Shown here piece after piece: positions 1-5,204 of a stretch of DNA of 5,930 bases. The notes below the pieces were generated by a model. That model saw nothing but the letters and a program-made list of their open reading frames with translations, made no database searches and was not told the DNA's origin. The stretch covers positions 1-5,930 of the forward strand of contig DIWG01000069.1 of the NCBI GenBank assembly GCA_002423465.1. Reading direction: 5' to 3'. Position 1 is the stretch's first letter, and each line of letters begins with the position of its first letter. This DNA comes from Syntrophaceae bacterium UBA6112. Lineage in GTDB: Bacteria > Desulfobacterota > Syntrophia > Syntrophales > UBA5619. The position numbers were made by a program, and so were the translations under genes.

Positions 1-80
1 GGCGGCAACACCGTTTCCGAGGGCCGTATCTCCGTGCTTTTTTCCAGACGAGCCTTTTTTCGTATTTCCGCCAGATTCAT
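1..80 (-). CDS. N-terminal fragment of a leftward gene, possibly CheW-like
   Basis: Reading leftward from an ATG at 80-78, the frame stays open for 26 complete codons to the window edge. It begins MNLAEIRKKARLEKS and continues with a charged, Thr/Pro-containing stretch. A GGGA lies seven bases upstream of the ATG as a weak ribosome-binding site. The same frame is also open upstream back to a TAG near 132, but has no other standard start there. The beginning resembles my memory of the N-terminal extension of CheW-type chemotaxis scaffold proteins in Geobacter relatives. That is a weak recollection, not a domain match, because the conserved CheW domain would lie outside the window. The gene would be transcribed away from selB. 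It could also be a chance open frame. Confidence 0.35.
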   Translation of the reverse strand, partial: MNLAEIRKKARLEKSTEIRPSETVLP

Positions 81-130
81 GAGCAGGTCCCGTACTTCTA
101 CCAGACTAGAGAAAAACTCTACTTCAACAT

Positions 131-264
131 GCTAGTACCATATAACACCTAAAATCAACCCCCCTCAATCCCCCCTTGACAGGGGGGAAGCCTTTCAGTC
201 TCCCCTGTCAAGGGGAGGTTTGGAGGGGTTGTCTGCGAAAAAAGCTCTGTTACAGGGTACTAGC
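131..264. mobile_element. MITE-like palindromic element with terminal inverted repeats
   Basis: A 134-bp segment is bounded by imperfect terminal inverted repeats. The left end (131-147) is GCTAGTACCATATAACA. The right end (248-264) read on the other strand is GCTAGTACCCTGTAACA, matching at 15 of 17 positions. Inside is a second inverted repeat: 154-187 pairs with 200-233 at 26 of 34 positions, both centred on CCCCTTGACAGGGG. No coding frame is supported inside. I see no clear target-site duplication. The layout fits a non-autonomous miniature transposable element or a REP-like intergenic repeat. The C/G-rich core resembles repeats dispersed in many bacterial genomes, but copy number cannot be judged from one window. 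Confidence 0.6.
154..233. repeat. Inner C/G-rich inverted repeat of the MITE-like element
   Basis: The arms 154-187 and 200-233 are near reverse complements (26 of 34), separated by a 12-base loop. The longest perfect pairing is 14 bp, CCCCTTGACAGGGG against itself in inverse. The left arm also folds on itself, with six C (170-175), TTGACA, then six G (182-187). Transcribed, it would make a very stable hairpin able to stop or protect a transcript. It lies in the gap between the leftward gene at the edge and selB. Confidence 0.65.
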
Positions 265-300
265 CCCTACCATTGATATGTTTCATTGCTCCCGTAACAC

Positions 301-390
301 CGTTGTTCCTGTTCTCCTGACGGAAAAAGTCTGCTTTGCGCACAGGAGCACGGCAACGAGCCGGAAGTGCTGGATTTCTTCCGAACTTTT
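301..390 (+). promoter_or_regulatory. Possible structured leader upstream of selB (two hairpins)
   Basis: Two successive hairpins can be drawn. In the first (301-358), CGTTG at 301-305 pairs with CAACG at 354-358 and CTCCTG at 314-319 pairs with CAGGAG at 343-348, with short pairings and bulges between them. In the second, CGGAAG at 362-367 pairs with CTTCCG at 378-383 and is followed by AACTTTTC, a weak terminator-like tail. They sit 70-150 bases before the selB start. They might attenuate selB or end an upstream transcript. No known RNA family was recognised, and the folds were drawn by eye without energy calculation. Confidence 0.3.
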
Positions 391-454
391 CTGCAGTCCC
401 GCGTAGCAGCTTCTTCCCCACCACAAGCGAATTCAGTGCTGAAAAGGATATCCC

Positions 455-2365
455 ATGAAACACCTCATACTCGGCACCGCCGGACACATCGACCATGGCA
501 AGACCTCTCTCGTCAAGGCGCTGACCGGCATCGACACCGATCGGCTGAAGGAAGAGAAAGAGCGGGGCATTACCATCGAACTCGGCTTTGCTCACCTGGA
601 GCTGCCGGATGGCGCCCAATTCGGGATTGTCGATGTGCCCGGCCATGAACGGTTTGTCCGGGCCATGGTGGCCGGGGTCGGCGGGATGGACCTGGTGATG
701 CTCGTGATCGCGGCGGATGAAGGCGTGATGCCCCAGACGCGGGAGCATCTGGAGATCTGCCAGCTGCTTGGGGTCAAGAATGGTCTAGTGGCCCTTACCA
801 AGTGCGATATGGTGGATGACGATTGGCTGCAGCTGGTGGTCGAAGAGGTCCGCGACTACCTGGCCGGCAGCTTTTTGGCGGAGGCGCCGATTATCCCGGT
901 CTCTTCGAAAACGGCCGCCGGGCTTGAAGATCTCAAGTCCGTCTTGGCGGAGTTGGCCGCGGAGGTACAGGAGAAGTCCGATGACGGACCATTTCGCCTG
1001 CCGGTGGACCGGGTGTTTACCGTGGCCGGCTTCGGTACGGTCGTTACCGGGACCCTCCTGTCCGGGGAAATCGCAACCGGTGACGAAGTGGAAATCCTAC
1101 CGTCCGGTCTTACTTCCCGGGTGCGCAGCGTGCAAACCCACGGCCAGAAGGCCGAACGAGCCTCGGCCGGGCAGCGGGTGGCGGTCAATATTCAAGGGAT
1201 CGAACATGGCGACATGCTGCGCGGTGACGTGGTTGTGCCCCGCGGGGCATTTCGCACCACCCGTGCCGTTGACGCCCGGATTGATTACCTCTCATCGGCG
1301 CCGCGGGAATTGAAGCACCGGGCAACGCTGCGCCTCCATTCGGCTACCTATGAGGTCCCGGCGCAGGTGATCCTGCTGGACCGTGATGTACTGGAGCCGG
1401 GGGACTCCGCATTCGTCCAGTTGCGCCTCAAGAGCCGGACGCTGCTCCTGCCCGGTGATCGTTTCATCGTACGCAGCTATTCACCCCAGATTACCATTGG
1501 CGGCGGGGTGGTGATCGACCCGGCGCCGCCCCGGAGGAGACGCCGTTCCGCCCAGGCCCTGGAACTTCTCACCGCGCTTGGTGGCGGCGAGGATGCCGAC
1601 AAGATCCTGCTCCTGATCCGGGAGAGTCTCCTCTCCGGACTGCCGCTGGACGACCTGATTACCCGCAGCGGCCTGTCCGCGAAAAAGACCGAGGCCGCCC
1701 TGGCGGGTCTGCTTTCCCAGGGACTCCTGGTTCAGGTGGTGCGGGAACCGCGAATTTTTCTCTCCAAGGAAGCTTTTGCCGATCTCAAGTCGCTGTTGCT
1801 CGCCGGCCTGGAGAATTATCTGCGCGAAAACCCTCTTAAGGAGGGTATCGGCAAGGAGGAGTTGAAGGCCCGAATCCCGAAGCGGAGCGATCTCCGTTTT
1901 TTCGGTCCGGTGCTGGCATCCTTGGAGAAGGACGGCAAGGCCCTGGCCGACCGGGATCTGGTAAAGAAGCCGGGGCACAAGGCCTCAGCCGCCGTTGATC
2001 AGGTCGGGCTCCAGACCAAGCTGGAAAGTGCCTTGCAGAAGGGCGGGGCTGAACCGCCCGGCATCAAGGACCTGTGCGAAACCGTGCGCTGCGGGGAAAA
2101 GGAGGCCCTGGAGCACCTCAACCTGCTGACCCGTGAAGGCCGGGCGGTAAAGATCAAGTCGGATATTTTCTATGCGCCCCAGCCGCTCCAGGCGCTGCGG
2201 GAGAAATTGGTTGCCTACCTGCAGGAAAAGGGTGAGGTCACTCCGCCGGATTTCCGCGAATTGACCGGTCTCTCGCGCAAGTTCATGATCCCGCTGCTCG
2301 AATATTTCGATCAGGAAAAGGTTACCATCAGGGTTGGGGACAAGCGAGTGTTGCGGAAGGGGTAG
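455..2365 (+). CDS. selB: Selenocysteine-specific translation elongation factor SelB
   Basis: This 636-aa protein is the EF-Tu-like GTPase that brings Sec-tRNA(Sec) to the ribosome at UGA codons marked by a SECIS element in the mRNA. The G domain holds G1 GHIDHGKT (10-17), the switch I stretch with ERGITIELGF (36-45), G3 DVPGHE (60-65), G4 TKCD (115-118) and G5 near SSK (150-152). Domains II and III (about 178-355) carry typical SelB strings such as VAGFGTVVTGTL and SPQITIGGG. The remaining 280 residues fit the SelB domain IV, four winged helices that bind SECIS RNA. The length is normal for bacterial SelB and no key motif is missing. The ATG is set by AAAAGGA (442-448), six bases upstream, and by the conserved N-terminus. 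Neither selA nor a tRNA-Sec gene is visible in the window. The host should therefore make selenoproteins, with those partners elsewhere. Confidence 0.98.
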   Translation: MKHLILGTAGHIDHGKTSLVKALTGIDTDRLKEEKERGITIELGFAHLELPDGAQFGIVDVPGHERFVRAMVAGVGGMDLVMLVIAADEGVMPQTREHLEICQLLGVKNGLVALTKCDMVDDDWLQLVVEEVRDYLAGSFLAEAPIIPVSSKTAAGLEDLKSVLAELAAEVQEKSDDGPFRLPVDRVFTVAGFGTVVTGTLLSGEIATGDEVEILPSGLTSRVRSVQTHGQKAERASAGQRVAVNIQGIEHGDMLRGDVVVPRGAFRTTRAVDARIDYLSSAPRELKHRATLRLHSATYEVPAQVILLDRDVLEPGDSAFVQLRLKSRTLLLPGDRFIVRSYSPQITIGGGVVIDPAPPRRRRRSAQALELLTALGGGEDADKILLLIRESLLSGLPLDDLITRSGLSAKKTEAALAGLLSQGLLVQVVREPRIFLSKEAFADLKSLLLAGLENYLRENPLKEGIGKEELKARIPKRSDLRFFGPVLASLEKDGKALADRDLVKKPGHKASAAVDQVGLQTKLESALQKGGAEPPGIKDLCETVRCGEKEALEHLNLLTREGRAVKIKSDIFYAPQPLQALREKLVAYLQEKGEVTPPDFRELTGLSRKFMIPLLEYFDQEKVTIRVGDKRVLRKG

Positions 2366-2373
2366 GGTGGCGA

Positions 2374-2430
2374 GGAACGAGCCGGAGCGAAGAAGACACA
2401 TGAAGCAGGAGAACCGGCTTCGGTCGTTCC
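2374..2430 (+). terminator. Imperfect inverted repeat after selB, weak terminator candidate
   Basis: GGAACGA (2374-2380) pairs with TCGTTCC (2424-2430), and the adjoining GCCGG (2381-2385) pairs with CCGGC (2414-2418), leaving a five-base bulge at 2419-2423. The structure starts nine bases past the selB stop and is followed by ATGTTGTTTT. The position suits transcription termination. The 28-base loop and interrupted T tract are poor for an intrinsic terminator, so this is only a possibility. Confidence 0.3.
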
Positions 2431-2442
2431 ATGTTGTTTTGT

Positions 2443-2484
2443 CGGCGGTTGTGAATGGTCTCGAACTATCGACCTGCGCGTTGC
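2443..2484 (-). other. tRNA 3'-end-like fragment, possible att remnant
   Basis: On the minus strand, from about 2484 to 2443, the sequence resembles the last half of a tRNA. GCGCAG could be the 3' anticodon strand. A variable-loop-like GTCGA and a T arm GATAG-TTCGAGA-CCATT follow (four of five stem positions pair or wobble). CACAACC as an acceptor strand, G as discriminator and CCG in place of CCA complete it. No matching 5' half exists to the right, so it is not a functional tRNA. Such 3' fragments are left as attachment-site copies by integrases that insert into tRNA genes. Its 3' end points left, which would put the inserted DNA to its right. It could equally be coincidence. Confidence 0.22.
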
Positions 2485-2516
2485 GAAAATAGGGCAGTGA
2501 ATCTCAGTACAGCATC

Positions 2517-2521
2517 AGGAG
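2517..2521 (+). promoter_or_regulatory. Ribosome-binding site fixing the start of the DUF6159-type gene
   Basis: AGGAG lies five bases before the ATG at 2527. An earlier in-frame ATG at 2455 has no comparable site, and the residues it would add do not look conserved. Confidence 0.7.
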
Positions 2522-2526
2522 TGGCC

Positions 2527-3366
2527 ATGGGTAAGATTGCCATAACTATTTCGCTGATGAAGGCATCGTGGCAGATTCTGAAAAAAGACAAGGAGTTGCT
2601 CCTGTTGCCGGTAATCTCCGGCGTATTCTGTCTGTCCTCGATGACGATATTTATCGTACAGGGGCTGGAGCATGGCTGGCTGCAGTGGTTTGCGGAAAAT
2701 GCCGCCGCACAGCAAAAAAACACGGCCTACTTGTTCATGTTCCTCTTCTATTACTGCAATTATCTGATCATTATCTTTTTCAATTCAGCGATCATAGCCT
2801 GTGCGGTAATCCGACTGAATGGCGGCAATCCAACCCTTGGAGACGGCTTGCAGGCAGCCGTTAACCGTCTTCCCCACATTGCCGGATGGGCACTTATCGC
2901 GGCAACGATCGGCTTTCTGCTTGGGATGGTCGAATCGGGTTCTCAGCGAGGAAGAGGGCTGATTGCGCGCGTCCTCGGGATTTCCTGGTCAGTGATCAGT
3001 TATTTTGTCATTCCCCTGATCGTAGTTGAAAAAACAAACCCGCTCTTTGCCATGGATTTTTCCATGGAGATGATGCGCCGGACCTGGGGCGAGCAGGTGA
3101 TTGGTAAATTCAGTTTCGGATTGCTCTTCGCTCTTTTCTCTCTTCCCGTCTTTCCGATTTTGTTCCTCTTGCTCAGTAAAACCTGGGACGCTTCCTATTT
3201 TCTGCCGAGTATCGTTTTTATCGTTATCTATCTGATCATCCTCAGCATATTCCAATCTGCTCTCCAGGCCATATTCAATGCGGTGATGTATGTCTTTGCC
3301 CGTGATGGAAAAGTCCCGGACGAGTTTTCGGTCGAGCAGTTAAGAAGTGTCATGCGTCAAGTGTAA
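2527..3366 (+). CDS. DUF6159-family six-helix membrane protein
   Basis: This 279-aa integral membrane protein starts MGKIAITISLMKASW and has the DUF6159 look: an amphipathic N-terminus with KDKELLLLPVISG (20-32), then hydrophobic segments. I place membrane helices at about 27-45, 67-94, 118-134, 146-168, 196-218 and 226-250. Family-like strings include ACAVIRLNGGNPTLGDGL (91-108), GWALIAATIGFLL (120-132) and RRTWGEQVIGKFS (184-196). No signal peptide or enzyme motif is seen, and the function of the family is unknown to me. The start at 2527 is preferred over 2455 because of AGGAG five bases upstream. It is separated from selB by 161 bp, so co-transcription is uncertain. A truncated integrase begins 26 bp after its stop. 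The gene is either the last host gene before the island or, if the tRNA-like remnant at 2443-2484 is a true att site, part of it. Confidence 0.85.
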   Translation: MGKIAITISLMKASWQILKKDKELLLLPVISGVFCLSSMTIFIVQGLEHGWLQWFAENAAAQQKNTAYLFMFLFYYCNYLIIIFFNSAIIACAVIRLNGGNPTLGDGLQAAVNRLPHIAGWALIAATIGFLLGMVESGSQRGRGLIARVLGISWSVISYFVIPLIVVEKTNPLFAMDFSMEMMRRTWGEQVIGKFSFGLLFALFSLPVFPILFLLLSKTWDASYFLPSIVFIVIYLIILSIFQSALQAIFNAVMYVFARDGKVPDEFSVEQLRSVMRQV

Positions 3367-3392
3367 TTCGGCCAGATTGCTCCAGAACATCG

Positions 3393-3950
3393 TTGACCGC
3401 GGTCCGCCGGGCGCTCAGGCTGACCCTGGTGACCGGGCAGCGGCCCGGAGAGGTGATCGGTATGCATGCGAGTGAGATAACCGACCAATGGTGGACCATC
3501 CCCGGGGAAAAGACCAAGAACGGGAAGGCCCACCGGGTCTACCTGACGGAACTTGCGCTGGCGCTCATCGGACCTCTTGAGGCGCCGGACCCCGATACCG
3601 GCGAAACCAAATCGACCGGGTTCATCTTCCCCTGCCCGCATAAGAAGAAGAAAAAACCAATTCAGGAAGGGGCTATGGGCTATGCGCTCAGACGGGGCTT
3701 CGAGGCAAAGAAGTTCTCCGTTGCCACGTTTACCCCCCACGACCTCCGGAGAACCGCTGTCACCCATCTTGCACGCCTGAAGGTCCCCCTGGAGTGGAGG
3801 GAGCGGATCGTTAACCACCTGCCGAAGGAACTTGACGCGACCTACAACCTTTACGAGTACGATGAGGAGAAAGAAACCTCGATGAAACGGTGGGAAGTGA
3901 AACTGCTGCGGATTCTCAATCAGATGTCAAAATCTGAGGCCAATGACTGA
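3393..3950 (+). pseudogene. Truncated tyrosine-recombinase integrase (catalytic half only)
   Basis: The 185 residues match the catalytic domain of island or phage integrases of the P4 type. All active-site positions are visible: Arg17 in TGQRPGEV, a Lys in the KTKNGKAHRVYL hairpin (probably Lys42), His116 and Arg119 in TPHDLRRT, His142 in NHLPKE, and nucleophile Tyr151 in DATYNLYEY. Full-length relatives are about 400 aa, so the arm-binding and core-binding domains are missing. The frame starts at TTG 3393 without a ribosome-binding site. The homologous part begins almost at once with SLTAVRRALRLTL, so the 5' half was probably deleted or replaced next to the DUF6159-type gene. A run of five lysines (84-88) sits in a variable loop. 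Without the DNA-binding N-terminus it is unlikely to recombine. It marks the left side of the accessory region. Confidence 0.88.
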
Positions 3951-3979
3951 AAATCCTCGCAGCGGCGATTCAATGCCGT

Positions 3980-3994
3980 CAGTATGTTATACTG
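3980..3994 (+). promoter_or_regulatory. Extended -10 promoter overlapping an operator-like palindrome
   Basis: CAGTATGTTATACTG is a perfect 6-bp inverted repeat around GTT. It contains TGTTATACT, which fits an extended -10 (TGn plus TATACT, five of six to consensus, 3988-3993). No good -35 is seen, as is common for extended -10 promoters. It lies 30 bp after the integrase stop and about 108 bp before the AlpA-like start. A dimeric repressor, possibly the AlpA-like protein itself, could bind here and block transcription. Confidence 0.5.
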
Positions 3995-4051
3995 ATTGGG
4001 AGCTCGTACAAAATCAAATATCAAAGCCACTCAACTATGGCAAAATCTTGC

Positions 4052-4080
4052 AGCCCACTGAGGTCATTCCTTGGCGGGCT
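4052..4080 (+). promoter_or_regulatory. Leader hairpin before the alpA-like gene, attenuator-like
   Basis: Positions 4052-4063 pair with 4069-4080 across a TCATT loop: nine Watson-Crick pairs, two G-U pairs and one A-C mismatch. It is followed directly by TTGCTTTT and then the GGAGG ribosome-binding site at 4089. It could act as an intrinsic terminator or shield translation initiation. It was drawn by eye and not energy-tested. Confidence 0.4.
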
Positions 4081-4088
4081 TTGCTTTT

Positions 4089-4093
4089 GGAGG
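4089..4093 (+). promoter_or_regulatory. Ribosome-binding site fixing the alpA-like start
   Basis: GGAGG, eight bases before the ATG at 4102, is the best ribosome-binding site in this region. The longer frame beginning at 3943 overlaps the integrase end by eight bases and has only a badly spaced GAGG three bases upstream. Confidence 0.75.
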
Positions 4094-4101
4094 TAAATCG
4101 C

Positions 4102-4446
4102 ATGCGCATTACTTTTGAACCGGATGATATTCAAGCCATCGCCGATGTAGTGGTAAGGAAACTGGTTCCACTGATTGCAAAAACTCAGGAAAAGGCGGTA
4201 CGGCCTATATCACTTCCGACGAAGCAAGTTCCGATAAAGGATCCAGAAGCCGCATATGATACCAGGGCAGCGGGTGAGATTATCCGCAGAAAAGAACTAT
4301 GCCGTATTACCGGACTTTCAATGACCACGCTTTGGCGGCAAGAGCGTGAGGGTTATTTCCCGGCCCGCATTCGGCTAACAAGTTATAGCGTCGGTTGGAG
4401 ACGTAGTGAAGTCGAAACCTGGCTGGCTACGCGACCGACCGTTTAG
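4102..4446 (+). CDS. AlpA-family DNA-binding regulator or excisionase-like protein
   Basis: This 114-aa protein has a C-terminal winged-helix domain of the AlpA / phage excisionase type. The helix-turn-helix RRKELCRITGLSMTTLWRQ (62-80) is followed by GYFPARIRLTSYSVGWRRSEVETWL (about 84-108), where the wing and the W-R-x-x-E-V-E-x-W-L ending are family hallmarks. The N-terminus (1-30, MRITFEPDDIQAIAD) looks like a short amphipathic helix and is joined by a Pro-rich linker. AlpA proteins activate integrase or excision genes in P4-like prophages and integrative islands, which fits its place behind an integrase. The ATG at 4102 is chosen for GGAGG eight bases upstream. Promoter, palindrome and leader hairpin lie in the 151-bp gap before it. 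With the integrase broken, its present role may be to control the neighbouring cargo or itself. Confidence 0.85.
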   Translation: MRITFEPDDIQAIADVVVRKLVPLIAKTQEKAVRPISLPTKQVPIKDPEAAYDTRAAGEIIRRKELCRITGLSMTTLWRQEREGYFPARIRLTSYSVGWRRSEVETWLATRPTV

Positions 4447-4470
4447 AGAGAGAGCCCTAAACTCAAGTTT
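4441..4470. repeat. Overlapping small inverted repeats between convergent genes
   Basis: GTTTAG (4441-4446, containing the alpA-like stop) pairs with CTAAAC (4457-4462), and AAACT-CA-AGTTT (4459-4470) is a second perfect inverted repeat. They lie in the 50-bp gap between two genes ending toward each other. Bidirectional termination is possible, but neither stem is strong and no long T run follows. Confidence 0.25.
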
Positions 4471-4496
4471 ATTCATTCTGACATGGTTAGTATATA

Positions 4497-5012
4497 TCAA
4501 ACATCTTCTTCTGGATTGAACGTTTTTTGAAAATGCATGGAATGAATATTGGACTTATTCCGGAGAAGCGCCGACCCGTAGAGATTAAAATAATTCAGTC
4601 CTCCAAGGTGGAACATTTGGCAAATATGCGGCCATACATCAAAAGGCACCCAGCTGAAATAGTTTGTGGAATCCTTCCTGATATTAAGGAGCCCTACCAG
4701 GTTGGGGCAGTAGTCGTCATACGCTAACGGCTGCTCTACGTAATCAATGTGCCTTCGATCGCCACTGACTGTGCACTCGATGGTTGTGCCAGCGAACTTT
4801 TCAGGATAGATTAGGGTGCCGATACATTCCAGAAAAGCGATTTCCCGGTATGGACCAGGATCCAGTTTTTTGTTTTTGTTAACCGAGAAGGAGTAAGATG
4901 TCCGCGCGTCGGATATTTCTATGATGTACGATGTGAACTCTTCTCTTTTCCGAGCAGGCCGCTTCTTGCGAGATAATTTCTTTTTCCCAGTGTCCGTTGT
5001 GGATTTAGTCAT
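4497..5012 (-). CDS. Hypothetical protein, 171 aa, basic N-terminus
   Basis: I do not recognise this family. The product starts with a very basic, disordered-looking tail (about 1-25, with GKKKLSRKKRPARKREE). A folded-looking, aromatic-rich body follows, with SYIIEISDARTSYSFSV (28-44), an AFLECIGTLIY strand (59-69), a TTIECTVSGDRRH strand (76-88) and a C-terminal part with NYFSWVPFDVWPHICQMFH (117-135). It has four Cys (63, 80, 102, 131) but no spaced metal motif, no membrane helix and no signal peptide. The gene is supported by an excellent ribosome-binding site, GGAGG, seven bases before the ATG, and by sensible composition throughout. It is visibly lower in GC than selB, suggesting transfer. 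It converges with the alpA-like gene and diverges from the TOTE primase gene, with a 192-bp gap between the two starts. The basic tail suggests nucleic-acid contact, but this is inference only. Confidence 0.78.
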   Translation of the reverse strand: MTKSTTDTGKKKLSRKKRPARKREEFTSYIIEISDARTSYSFSVNKNKKLDPGPYREIAFLECIGTLIYPEKFAGTTIECTVSGDRRHIDYVEQPLAYDDYCPNLVGLLNIRKDSTNYFSWVPFDVWPHICQMFHLGGLNYFNLYGSALLRNKSNIHSMHFQKTFNPEEDV

Positions 5013-5019
5013 TTTATTG

Positions 5020-5024
5020 CCTCC
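5020..5024 (-). promoter_or_regulatory. Ribosome-binding site of the 171-aa gene
   Basis: On the minus strand GGAGG stands seven bases before the ATG at 5012. It is the main evidence that this leftward frame, rather than the overlapping rightward ones, is the gene. Confidence 0.8.
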
Positions 5025-5067
5025 GGGGTTTTATTTTGCCTCTAAAAATCACGGTATTTACAAAGTA

Positions 5068-5096
5068 TTGACAAAAAATGAAATTTGGAATGTTAT
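5068..5096 (+). promoter_or_regulatory. Sigma70-type promoter reading toward the TOTE primase gene
   Basis: A perfect TTGACA -35 (5068-5073), a 17-bp spacer and TGTTAT as -10 (5091-5096, four of six) lie in AT-rich DNA. Transcription would start near 5103 and give a leader of about 100 bases before the TTG start at 5205. I saw no equally good promoter for the divergent 171-aa gene. Confidence 0.5.
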
Positions 5097-5204
5097 TACA
5101 AAACTCGGCATGTTTCCACGCCCTGACTGGATTTTTTCTATGAGATTGCTGCTGCATCTTGCTGCCGATTATTAATTTTACCCCAATGCCACACGGATAA
5201 TACT

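Noticed and set aside
176..406. 76-aa plus-strand frame upstream of selB
   Set aside because: It starts inside the palindromic repeat, matches nothing recognised, and its composition does not look like a real protein.
81..454. A tRNA-Sec (selC) or selA gene next to selB
   Set aside because: I looked for a T arm and the long extra arm of tRNA-Sec, and for the end of SelA, on both strands. Neither is present.
260..748. 162-aa minus-strand open frame overlapping the selB start
   Set aside because: Mostly antisense to the conserved GTPase domain of selB. Its His/Pro/Arg-rich composition is typical of a shadow of GC-rich coding DNA, and it has no ribosome-binding site of note.
1481..1978. 165-aa minus-strand frame within selB
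   Set aside because: Entirely antisense to selB domain IV coding sequence. Gln/Gly/Arg-rich shadow.
2455..2526. Earlier ATG adding 24 residues to the membrane protein
   Set aside because: No ribosome-binding site, and the added residues are unlike the family's N-terminus. The ATG at 2527 has AGGAG at good spacing.
3943..4101. Longer start for the alpA-like gene, overlapping the integrase end
   Set aside because: Poorly spaced ribosome-binding site. The stretch contains a promoter-like palindrome and a hairpin, and the strong GGAGG sits before 4102.
4921..5175. 84-aa plus-strand frame with hydrophobic stretches
   Set aside because: Overlaps the better supported minus-strand gene and its ribosome-binding site. 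No start signal of its own.
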